DNA from: an uncultured Clostridia bacterium
Lineage (GTDB): Bacteria > Bacillota > Clostridia > Christensenellales > Aristaeellaceae
DNA: 27,005 nt
Assembly: GCA_947565865.1 (NCBI GenBank)
Contig: CANOHT010000033.1
Span: 1 to 27,005, forward strand
Reading direction: 5' to 3'
In this document: positions 1-6,406 of the stretch, piece by piece
Layout: every line of letters starts with the position of its first letter
Position numbering within the stretch: the first letter of the stretch is position 1
Notes under the pieces: model-generated
What the model was told of the DNA's origin: nothing
The model's database searches: none
Seen by the model: only the letters and a program-made list of their open reading frames with translations
Translations under genes and position numbers: made by a program

Positions 1-99
1 AGCACCGATTTGGGAGACTTTCCATCCTTGTTTATAGACGCTGATACACTTGGCAAACAATACACCGGTATCTATCCGGCACAGCTTGTCGGCGGCTGA
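1..99 (+). CDS. C-terminal end of an unidentified protein (partial)
   Basis: The first frame is open from base 1 and ends at TGA 97-99, giving the last 32 residues of a protein whose start lies outside the window. The tail (…FIDADTLGKQYTGIYPAQ…) has ordinary amino-acid composition and codon use. I cannot assign a family. It is the only plus-strand coding candidate in the first 14 kb. The fragment is short, so it could be a chance open frame. Confidence 0.35.
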   Translation, partial: STDLGDFPSLFIDADTLGKQYTGIYPAQLVGG

Positions 100-233
100 A
101 GGTCCACAAAGAAAACGGAACGCCCAGGTCATCCCCGGACACCCCCGCTTTGGTTCCCTCCTGCCGGTCGATCAGCGCCTTTCCAGCCTGTGCTATTCTG
201 CCACCAATGAACCGCCAGTCATGTCATGTATTC

Positions 234-248
234 GGTGGTGAAACCACC
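234..248 (-). terminator. Small hairpin after the GNAT gene
   Basis: GGTGGT (234-239) pairs with ACCACC (243-248) around a 3-nt loop, just beyond the stop of the acetyltransferase gene. There is no U-tract on the minus strand, so it is at best a weak terminator or an mRNA 3'-end stabiliser. Confidence 0.3.
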
Positions 249-250
249 CT

Positions 251-748
251 CTATACCTTACATTCCATCACGATCTCATAATGAATCCGCTGCCCGGCGT
301 ATGCCGCGCAGAAGGGCTCCTCCGCCTTTTCGACAAACCGAAAGCCCGCGCTTTCATAGGTGCGCTGGGCGGGCACACAGACCTCGTTGGTGCACACGAT
401 GATTTTCCTCGGGCCCCGGGTCTTCATCCGCCGCACCGCCTCCCGCATCTGCCGCCGGCCATAGCCGTTGCCCTTGCAGGCCGTGGCGACGCAGTTGTGC
501 CCCACCTCGATCAATTCCGGCATCCGCGTAGGGTTCCATGTCACAAAGCCGATGGGCTTTCCGTTCAGGACGGTCATGAAGCCGCAGCTGTCAGCGATGG
601 AAGGATGGTCGTAGAAGAAATCGTCAAATTCCCGCCACTGGGGCAGCCAATCGCGCTCGAAGCGCGGCTCGAAGGCATAACCGTCCCGCAAAAGCGCCAT
701 CAGCGTTCCCCGGGGAAACGCGGTAATCGGCTGAAATTCAATGTCCAT
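251..748 (-). CDS. GNAT-family N-acetyltransferase
   Basis: A 165-residue protein of normal GNAT length. The acetyl-CoA pyrophosphate-binding motif is visible as CKGNGYGRRQM at residues 91-101 (Q/RxxGxG/A type), preceded by a beta strand with EVGHNCV and followed by the usual IIVCTNEVCVPAQRTYESAGFRFVE stretch in which the late Asn/Tyr and GF features of GNATs appear. The substrate is unknown. The start at 748 was chosen because AGGGGGG lies 8 nt upstream. An ATG at 766 overlaps the upstream stop codon as ATGA and an ATG at 754 is only 2 nt from the purine run, so the true start could be 18 nt further up. It is in the same orientation as the toroid-fold gene at 763-1677 and almost certainly cotranscribed with it. 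Confidence 0.85.
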   Translation of the reverse strand: MDIEFQPITAFPRGTLMALLRDGYAFEPRFERDWLPQWREFDDFFYDHPSIADSCGFMTVLNGKPIGFVTWNPTRMPELIEVGHNCVATACKGNGYGRRQMREAVRRMKTRGPRKIIVCTNEVCVPAQRTYESAGFRFVEKAEEPFCAAYAGQRIHYEIVMECKV

Positions 749-762
749 GAGCATGTCCCCCC

Positions 763-1677
763 TCATAGCCGACCCAAACCCTTCAGATACAGAAGGTTCT
801 GAATGATGAGGTGGCTCTTCCACCAGTTTTTGCTGACAGCCCACTCCTCGGGGTACGCCCCCCAGGCCCAGGTAATGGACCAGGAGCCGTCCTCCTGCTG
901 GTTTTGGAGGATGAAGTCGCACTCGGCCTCGGCGGCGGCCTGGTGCTCGGGATAAAATTCGCTGTCCCGGGAGGATAGGAAAAAGGACGGACGGCAGACA
1001 TAGGCGTTCCATTTTGCCGGATCTTTCTCGATCAGCTGGTCAACCGACCGGTGCAGCTTTTCCATGAGAGCATCATACGGACAGAGGTCAATGGCCTGGG
1101 CCCGGGCCAGCTGCTCCGCCATGGTCACATAGCACGAGCAGGTGTGCATATCCGAAATGCCATCCGGCGGAATGGCGGCGATGGCCTCCTGGACGATGCG
1201 CAGACCCAGGCGGAACGCGCCGCTGTCCCTTTCCGCGTAACGGATGATGAACCCGGCAATCCGCGCCGTCTCGTTATAGTCAGTGCGGCAGGCGCTGTTG
1301 CTGCCGGCGTGCCACCAGGGCGCGTGAGGATAATCGTTGTTGCTGGGCACGTCAAGCGCCCAGGTATGGCCGTTGAAAAGCGCTCCGCTTTCGCACCACC
1401 TGAGCAGCCCCTGGATGACGGGATGGTCGGCGTCGTCAAAGTCGATGTCCAGGATGATCCGGCAGGCCGTGCCCGCGTGAAGCGTTATGGAGTGAGGATT
1501 CCAGCAGTCCGCCTCCACCCCATGGCCGAAGCCGCCGTCCTCATTCTGATAAAAGGACAGGGCCTGCATCACTGCGGCCTTATCCCCGTCCTCCAAGTGA
1601 TACTGAAAACGCGCCAGGTCAAGGGGCCTGGCGTTTCGGTAGACAAAGGCCCGGGCTTTCTCAAAGGCTTGGATCAT
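763..1677 (-). CDS. Alpha/alpha-toroid (terpenoid cyclase/prenyltransferase-like) protein
   Basis: A 304-residue, probably cytoplasmic protein with no signal peptide. Repeated QW-like motifs characteristic of the alpha/alpha-toroid superfamily are visible: YQNEDGGFGHGVEAD near residues 43-57 and NQQEDGSWSITW near 259-270, with Trp- and His-rich helices between. Proteins of this size with an N-terminal xEDGGFGHG motif are usually annotated as hypothetical or prenyltransferase-like; no enzymatic function can be deduced and the acidic DxDD cyclase motif is not apparent. The start at 1677 has AGGAGG 8 nt upstream; longer readings into the promoter are rejected. It is preceded by a strong promoter and followed by the GNAT gene, suggesting a two-gene operon. 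Confidence 0.75.
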   Translation of the reverse strand: MIQAFEKARAFVYRNARPLDLARFQYHLEDGDKAAVMQALSFYQNEDGGFGHGVEADCWNPHSITLHAGTACRIILDIDFDDADHPVIQGLLRWCESGALFNGHTWALDVPSNNDYPHAPWWHAGSNSACRTDYNETARIAGFIIRYAERDSGAFRLGLRIVQEAIAAIPPDGISDMHTCSCYVTMAEQLARAQAIDLCPYDALMEKLHRSVDQLIEKDPAKWNAYVCRPSFFLSSRDSEFYPEHQAAAEAECDFILQNQQEDGSWSITWAWGAYPEEWAVSKNWWKSHLIIQNLLYLKGLGRL

Positions 1678-1741
1678 TCGTTCATTCCTCCTGCTGGCAT
1701 TCGCTGCCTGCGCGGATCGCCGCACCGATCGCCGTATGTTT

Positions 1742-1770
1742 ATCATACCATATTGCCCGGCGGAAAACAA
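1742..1770 (-). promoter_or_regulatory. Sigma-A-type promoter for the toroid-protein/GNAT operon
   Basis: On the minus strand TTGTTT (-35, 1770-1765), a 17-bp spacer and TATGAT (-10, 1747-1742) with an extended TGG. It lies about 65 nt upstream of the start codon. The -35 and spacer fall inside a GC-rich hairpin (1754-1787), which could affect its use. Confidence 0.65.
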
Positions 1771-1787
1771 TCATGCTCCGGCGGGCA
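1754..1787. repeat. Imperfect hairpin, second copy of the opp-terminator hairpin
   Basis: TGCCCGGCGGA (1754-1764) pairs with TCCGGCGGGCA (1777-1787) with one mismatch. Stem and loop resemble the perfect hairpin at 2048-2085 (shared core CCGGAxxACxAxTGxTTTCCG on the minus strand). The two copies bracket a 260-bp spacer containing the structured element at 1851-1909. Confidence 0.55.
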
Positions 1788-1850
1788 CAACAGGCTATTA
1801 AAAAGTCCGAGCAAGGAAAGATCAGCTTGCCGTCGGCAGACTGCTAATCG

Positions 1851-1909
1851 AAAATCGCCGAGTCCCTTCGGGACAATGAAACAGGGCGAAGCCCCTATGC
1901 GGCGATTTT
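1851..1909. repeat. Structured intergenic repeat, copy A (outer stem with two internal hairpins)
   Basis: AAAATCGCCG (1851-1860) pairs perfectly with CGGCGATTTT (1900-1909). Inside are GTCCC-TTC-GGGAC (1862-1874) and a GGGC-GAA-GCCC hairpin (about 1884-1894). The same architecture recurs at 11395-11457 with different but still complementary stems. A further GGGGC-AAA-GCCCC hairpin sits at 2001-2013. No coding potential is recognisable in 1788-2047. Confidence 0.6.
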
Positions 1910-2047
1910 TATGCGATGTCGTTATTGATCGCTTCCCTACACCCACAAACAACCGGGAGAACAGCAACGCCGTTCGATCAGTGAGGGCGTGCGATGCAAT
2001 GGGGCAAAGCCCCCCCAAGCGGCCTACGCCACTTTTTGATATGCTAT

Positions 2048-2085
2048 AACGCCCGCCGGAAAGCAGTCGTGTTCCGGCGGGCGTT
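2048..2085 (-). terminator. Likely terminator of the opp operon
   Basis: A perfect 14-bp inverted repeat (2048-2061 with 2072-2085, core CGCCCGCCGGAA) with a 10-nt loop, starting 23 nt beyond the oppF stop. The minus-strand 3' flank is only GTTATAG, so the U-tract is poor. It may act in both directions or mainly protect the mRNA 3' end. Confidence 0.6.
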
Positions 2086-2108
2086 TGCTATTCAGCAGGT
2101 TAGGCGGG

Positions 2109-3089
2109 TTACTTGACGGCGGCGTAGGGACATTCCACATAGTGCCCGGGCGCAATTTCCCGCCGGGAGGGCGCCGTCTGGGCGCAGGCGGGGGTGGCAT
2201 AGGGGCAGCGGGTATGGAAGACGCAGCCGCTGGGGGGATCAATGGGAGAAGGCAGGTCGCCTTCCAGCACGATGCGCTCCCGGTGATCCCGGGGATCAAT
2301 GGAGGGCACGGCGGACATCAGCGTTTGGGTGTAGGGGTGGGAGGGGTGGGCGAAAAGCTCCTCGGTAGGGGCCTCCTCCACCAGATGCCCCAGATACATC
2401 ACACCCACGCGGTCGGAGATGTAACGCACCATACTCATGTTGTGGGCAATGAACAGGTAGGTCAGGCCGCGCTGGGTCTGCAAATCCTTCAGCAGGTTGA
2501 TGATCTGGGACTGGATAGACACATCCAGCGCGGAGACGGGCTCGTCGCACACCACCACCTTGGGGTCAAGGATAAGGGCGCGGGCCAGGCCGATGCGCTG
2601 GCGCTGTCCGCCGCTGAACTCGTGGGGGTAGCGGTAGAAATGCTCGGGGCGCAACCCAACCTGGGCCAGCATGGTCATGGCCTTCTCCATGCGCTGGGCA
2701 CGGTCGCCCATATGATGAATCGCCAGCACCTCCATCAGCGCGTTGCCGATGCGCTGGCGGGGATTGAGGGAGGTGTAGGGATCCTGGAAAACAATCTGCA
2801 CATCCTTGCGGAAGCGCAGAAGCTCCTGGGCCTTCAGGTGAGTGATGTCCTCCCCAAACAGATGGATGGAGCCGCCGGTGGGCTCCAGCAGGCGGATCAT
2901 GGTGCGGCCGAAGGTGCTTTTGCCGCAGCCGCTTTCACCCACCAGGCCATAGGTCTCCCCTGCCCGCAGCCGCATGCTGACGCCGTTGACCGCCTTGACA
3001 TGGTTGATGACGCTGCCCAAGGGACCCTTCACCGGGAACCAGGTAGCCACATCCCGGGCTTCCATGATGATGTTGCTTGAATCAGGCAC
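2109..3089 (-). CDS. oppF: Oligopeptide ABC transporter ATP-binding protein (OppF-like)
   Basis: The second ATPase of the peptide/nickel importer; with OppD it powers uptake through the OppBC channel at the cytoplasmic face. The sequence shows Walker A GESGCGKS at residues 51-58, signature FSGGQRQR at 158-165, Walker B VVVCDEP at 178-184 and switch His216. The C-terminal Opp/Dpp extension carries four cysteines (289, 295, 302, 320) arranged as in the oligopeptide-binding C-terminal domain. Start choice: AAGGAGG sits 9 nt before a GTG at 3089, whereas the ATG at 3098 directly abuts it (0 nt); ATG 3065 is a third option. With the GTG start it overlaps the oppD stop by 8 nt, implying translational coupling. 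326 aa, a normal length. Confidence 0.9.
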   Translation of the reverse strand: MPDSSNIIMEARDVATWFPVKGPLGSVINHVKAVNGVSMRLRAGETYGLVGESGCGKSTFGRTMIRLLEPTGGSIHLFGEDITHLKAQELLRFRKDVQIVFQDPYTSLNPRQRIGNALMEVLAIHHMGDRAQRMEKAMTMLAQVGLRPEHFYRYPHEFSGGQRQRIGLARALILDPKVVVCDEPVSALDVSIQSQIINLLKDLQTQRGLTYLFIAHNMSMVRYISDRVGVMYLGHLVEEAPTEELFAHPSHPYTQTLMSAVPSIDPRDHRERIVLEGDLPSPIDPPSGCVFHTRCPYATPACAQTAPSRREIAPGHYVECPYAAVK

Positions 3090-4086
3090 GGGCCGCATCC
3101 TCCTTCGTCGAGATTTCACCGGCGCGCCAGCAGCGGGCCTTCTGCCCCGGGGCGACTTCCCGCAGCTCCGGCATTTCCCGGCGGCACTGATCGGTGGCGA
3201 AGGGACAGCGGGGAGCGAAGCGGCAGCCGGTGGGAATCTGGTTCAGAAGAGGCACCATGCCCTCAATCATGTACAGTCGCTTGGAGCGGTCGCCGTCCAT
3301 CTTGGGAATGGAGTTCATCAGCCCGATGGTATAGGGGTGGGCCGGGTGGTCGAAGAGCCGCAGCACATCCGCCTCCTCCACAATCTGGCCCAGATACATC
3401 ACCACCACGCGGGTACAGGTCTGCGCCACCACAGCCAGGTCATGGGTAATAAGCATGACGCCCATGTTCAGCTGATGATTCAGCTGGACGATCAGATCCA
3501 TGATCTGAGCCTGAATGGTCACGTCCAGGGCGGTGGTGGGCTCGTCGGCAATCAGCAGGCTGGGGCGGCAGGCCAGGGCAATGGCGATCATCACCCGCTG
3601 CCGCATACCGCCGGACAGCTCATGGGGGTACTGATCCAGACGCTTCTCCGGGGCCGGAATGCCCACCAGGCGCAGCATTTCCAGTGCTCGATCCCGGGCG
3701 TCCTTCCGGGAAAGCTGCTGATGGAACCGCAGCGGCTCCATGATCTGGTCGCTGACCCGCAGCACGGGGTTCAAGGAGCTCAGCGCGTCCTGAAAAATCA
3801 TAGACACCTTGGCTCCCCGAATATGCTGCATTCCCTTGTAGGGCAGATCAAACAGGTTCTGGCCGTCCAGATAGACCCCGCCCTGATAGCGCGCGGTGTA
3901 CTTTTCATCGTACAGCCGCATGATGGATTGGCTGGTGACGCTCTTGCCGCAGCCGCTTTCGCCTACAATGCCGAGTATCTCGCCCTTGTAGACGGAGAAG
4001 GACACGCCGTCGATGGCCTTCAGGTAGCCGCGGTCGGAACGAAAGCTGGTGGTAAGGTTGCGAACCTCAAGAATTTTTTCTTGCAT
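3082..4086 (-). CDS. oppD: Oligopeptide ABC transporter ATP-binding protein (OppD-like)
   Basis: A 334-residue ATPase. Walker A GESGCGKS is at 42-49, the Q-loop Gln at 99, signature LSGGMRQRV at 157-165, Walker B LLIADEP at 177-183, D-loop TTALD just after it, and switch His215. The C-terminal peptide-transporter domain has Cys288, 294, 301 and 319, a CxxxxxCxxxxxxC…C set like the one reported to hold an iron-sulfur cluster in some Opp/Dpp ATPases (family knowledge; not demonstrable here). ATG 4086 has AAGGAGG 7 nt upstream; a GTG immediately before it at 4089 is less well spaced. It lies 12 nt after oppC and overlaps oppF. Confidence 0.92.
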   Translation of the reverse strand: MQEKILEVRNLTTSFRSDRGYLKAIDGVSFSVYKGEILGIVGESGCGKSVTSQSIMRLYDEKYTARYQGGVYLDGQNLFDLPYKGMQHIRGAKVSMIFQDALSSLNPVLRVSDQIMEPLRFHQQLSRKDARDRALEMLRLVGIPAPEKRLDQYPHELSGGMRQRVMIAIALACRPSLLIADEPTTALDVTIQAQIMDLIVQLNHQLNMGVMLITHDLAVVAQTCTRVVVMYLGQIVEEADVLRLFDHPAHPYTIGLMNSIPKMDGDRSKRLYMIEGMVPLLNQIPTGCRFAPRCPFATDQCRREMPELREVAPGQKARCWRAGEISTKEDAARA

Positions 4087-4098
4087 CACGAAGCCTCC

Positions 4099-5019
4099 TT
4101 ACTGTCCCGAGAGGGGATCCAGCAGATCCCGCAGCCCATCCCCGAAAAGGTTGAAGCCCAGCACGGACAGGGCGGTAAAGATGGCGGGGAATACCACCAT
4201 CCACCAACCGGCATAGAGGTAGATGCGGGCCTCGTTGAGCATGCCGCCCCAGGAGGGCGCGGGAGAAGGAATGCCAGCCCCCAGGAAGCTCAGCGACGCC
4301 TCGGAAATGATGGCGGTGGCAAAGGTGAAGGTCATCTGCACGATGACGGGCGAGATGATGTTGGGCGCAATATGCCGCCACAGAATACGCTCCCTCCGGG
4401 CGCCCAGGGCGCGCATGGCCTCCACATATGTCTGCTCCCGGGCCAGCAGGGCCTGGGAACGGGCAATACGCGCCACGCCGGGGATGCTCACCACCGTCAG
4501 ACTGATGATGACATTGCGCATGTTGGCCCCCAGCACCACCATCAGCGTGATGGCCAGCAGGATGTTCGGGATGGCCTTGAGGCCGTCGCACACTCGCATG
4601 AGCAGGTTGTCCAGAACCTTGTGCGTGGAGGCGTACAGCCCCAGGGTCACGCCGGCCAGGGCGGAAAGCAGTCCCACCGTAAAGCCCACCGTCATGGAGA
4701 TCTGCGCGCCATAGAGCACCCGGGCAAAGATATCCCGGCCCAGATGGTCGGTGCCGAAGATATGCTCGGCGCAGGGCGCCGTGTAGCGCTTGCTCATGGT
4801 GGCGGTATAGGGGTCCACCCCCATCAGCGATGTGATGAGCGGCGCAAACAGGGCGCAGGCCAGAATCAGCATCACCAGCGCCAGTCCGACAACGGACAGC
4901 TTATTGCGAAAAAACTTCCGCACGGACAGGGCGCGCTGCTCCCGCACAAGCTGGCGACGGATGCGCTTCATATCCTCCGGGCTTTGGAATGGAAGGGTAT
5001 GACTGGCGGATGGCGTCAT
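4099..5019 (-). CDS. oppC: Oligopeptide ABC transporter permease (OppC-like)
   Basis: A 306-residue inner-membrane permease. The N-terminal cytoplasmic stretch leads into KLSVVGLALVMLILACALF as TM1, then the OppC-type periplasmic motif with FGTDHLGRDIFARVLYGAQISM. The EAA loop that docks on the ATPases is EAMRALGARRERILWRHIAPN. The C-terminus reads LFGDGLRDLLDPLSGQ, the standard DppC/OppC ending. The start at 5019 follows AAGGAG by 5-6 nt; the in-frame ATG at 5037 lies upstream of that site and is less likely. It sits between oppB (50-nt gap) and oppD (12-nt gap) in the same operon. Confidence 0.93.
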   Translation of the reverse strand: MTPSASHTLPFQSPEDMKRIRRQLVREQRALSVRKFFRNKLSVVGLALVMLILACALFAPLITSLMGVDPYTATMSKRYTAPCAEHIFGTDHLGRDIFARVLYGAQISMTVGFTVGLLSALAGVTLGLYASTHKVLDNLLMRVCDGLKAIPNILLAITLMVVLGANMRNVIISLTVVSIPGVARIARSQALLAREQTYVEAMRALGARRERILWRHIAPNIISPVIVQMTFTFATAIISEASLSFLGAGIPSPAPSWGGMLNEARIYLYAGWWMVVFPAIFTALSVLGFNLFGDGLRDLLDPLSGQ

Positions 5020-5069
5020 GGAATCTCCTTCTTTCATAGCGTCAAGCGTTGCGGATGGGGTAAGAACGG

Positions 5070-6020
5070 TTATTCCAGGCGGATGCGGGGATCCGCCGCG
5101 CCGTATATCAGGTCGATGACCAGGTTAATCAGCACGTTCAGCATGGCAATCAGCAGCGTGATGGCCTGAATCACCTGGTAATCGCGTTTTTCAATCGAAT
5201 CAACCATGAGGGAGCCCATACCGGGGATGTTGAACAGCCGCTCCACCACTGCCGCGCCGGCCAGCGCGCTGATGAAGCCCTGACCAATGACGGTAATCAC
5301 GGTCAGCTGGGCGTTTCGGAAGGCGTGCTTGAAGGTGATGCAGCGCTCCGGCACACCCTTGGAACGGGCCATCTTGATATAGTCGCTGCCCAGCACCTCC
5401 AGCATGGAGGCCTTGGTCATGCGCATCATATATCCGGCGTGGATGAAGCCCAGAGAAAGGGCGGGAAGCGTCATGTAGCGAAGGAAGGGCAGGAACCCGT
5501 CCACAAAGGGATTTTTATAGCCGGAGGCAGGCAGCAGCCGAAGCCATACGGCCATCAGCAGCACAAGCCCCAGTCCCATGAGGAAGCTGGGCAGCGATAT
5601 GCCCAGCATGGACACCACGGAGACGGTGTAATCCGCCGCGGTGCCGCGCTTGCGGGCGGCGATCATGCCGCAGGGCAGCGCAATGAGCATGGTAATGAGC
5701 ATGGAATACACAGCCAGCAGGATGGTAGGCTGAAAGTGGCTGGCAATCATCTCCAGCACCGGCTTGCCCACCACGGAGGTGGACATGCCAAAATCACCCC
5801 GCAGGCAGTTGCCGATCCAGCGGCCATACTGCACCAGCAGCGGGTCGTCCAGACCGAGCTTGGCATGGAGGGCAGCGATATCCGCCTGGGTCGCGTCCTC
5901 GCCCAGCATGGCGGCCGCCGGATCGCCGGGGGTCAGATGCACCAGCAGGAAAATGACCACCGAAACGATGAAGATCGTCGGTAGCAAGCTGAGCAACCGT
6001 TTCAGGACATATTTCTTCAT
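5070..6020 (-). CDS. oppB: Oligopeptide ABC transporter permease (OppB-like)
   Basis: A 316-residue inner-membrane permease. TM1 is LLPTIFIVSVVIFLLVHLTPGDPA, followed by the family hallmark in which the LTPGDPAAAMLGEDA and LGLDDPLLVQYGRW segments precede GDFGMS. The EAA loop is near SKGVPERCITFKHAFRN, and the C-terminus NLVIDLIYGAADPRIRLE is typical of DppB. The ribosome binding site is weak (GGGGG about 10 nt upstream). It is separated from the binding-protein gene by a 386-nt structured spacer that contains a terminator-like hairpin, so permease and ATPase expression is probably lower than that of the binding protein. Confidence 0.92.
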   Translation of the reverse strand: MKKYVLKRLLSLLPTIFIVSVVIFLLVHLTPGDPAAAMLGEDATQADIAALHAKLGLDDPLLVQYGRWIGNCLRGDFGMSTSVVGKPVLEMIASHFQPTILLAVYSMLITMLIALPCGMIAARKRGTAADYTVSVVSMLGISLPSFLMGLGLVLLMAVWLRLLPASGYKNPFVDGFLPFLRYMTLPALSLGFIHAGYMMRMTKASMLEVLGSDYIKMARSKGVPERCITFKHAFRNAQLTVITVIGQGFISALAGAAVVERLFNIPGMGSLMVDSIEKRDYQVIQAITLLIAMLNVLINLVIDLIYGAADPRIRLE

Positions 6021-6092
6021 AGCTCACGACCCCCAAATGCGTGCCAGGATGCTTTGTACCATTGAACCTACGGTATACAGGGCATAACCTGG

Positions 6093-6124
6093 AAAAAGGC
6101 ACCCGCTATTGCTGAACGGATGCC
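6093..6124 (-). terminator. Attenuator-type terminator upstream of oppB
   Basis: On the minus strand GGCATCCG pairs with CGGGTGCC (one G:U) around an 11-nt loop and is followed directly by TTTTT (6097-6093). This is the most canonical intrinsic terminator in the oppA-oppB gap, 73 nt ahead of the oppB start. It would reduce read-through into oppBCDF. Its loop and right arm are a near copy of the hairpin at 6360-6394. Confidence 0.65.
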
Positions 6125-6143
6125 CTCCGATGACGAAAACCCT

Positions 6144-6343
6144 GAGAGGCGCCGGAGAGACCGCAGCCTCTCTGACGGTGATCGTATCCGCCGACTTTGT
6201 TGGCGGGGCGGGGCGCGATTTCACTTGCGAAATCGTTTCCTTACACTTGCGAACGACCGTGAGGTAAAACGAACGGCCTATCGCCGCCTGTTCTGCCGAA
6301 CAGAGAGCAAGTGCAAACCTCGACCAAATGGCATAAGCCATTT
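6144..6343. repeat. Hairpin-rich element in the oppA-oppB spacer
   Basis: At least five separate stems occur within 200 nt: GAGAGGC/GCCTCTC (6144-6150, 6166-6172), CCGCC/GGCGG (6188-6192, 6202-6206), CGATTTC/GAAATCG (6216-6222, 6229-6235), CTGTT/AACAG (6288-6292, 6299-6303) and AAATGGC-ATAA-GCCATTT (6326-6343). The 10-mer CACTTGCGAA is directly repeated at 6222 and 6244. A minus-strand frame is open across the element, but there is no ribosome binding site and I do not consider it a gene. It resembles a non-autonomous repeat element or a structured mRNA spacer. Confidence 0.5.
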
Positions 6344-6359
6344 TGCCGAAGCCCGCAGG

Positions 6360-6394
6360 GCAGGGCATCCGCCAATGCTGAACGGATGCCCTGC
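6360..6394 (-). repeat. Perfect 12-bp hairpin just after oppA
   Basis: GCAGGGCATCCG (6360-6371) pairs perfectly with CGGATGCCCTGC (6383-6394), loop 11 nt, 12 nt beyond the oppA stop. The minus-strand 3' flank is GC-rich, so this is more likely a 3'-end stabiliser for the oppA transcript than a terminator. AATGCTGAACGGATGCCCT matches TTGCTGAACGGATGCCCT at 6107-6126, making the two hairpins direct repeats about 265 bp apart. Confidence 0.6.
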
Positions 6395-6406
6395 AAAAGA
6401 CGTAAG

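Noticed and set aside
2085..5169. Long plus-strand open frames opposite oppF, oppD and oppC
   Set aside because: They are His/Gly/Gln-rich mirror images of high-GC minus-strand genes with clear Walker and EAA motifs, and have no ribosome binding sites.
6024..6368. 114-residue minus-strand frame in the oppA-oppB spacer
   Set aside because: No ribosome binding site, starts inside the oppA 3' hairpin and is built from inverted repeats; better explained as a structured element.
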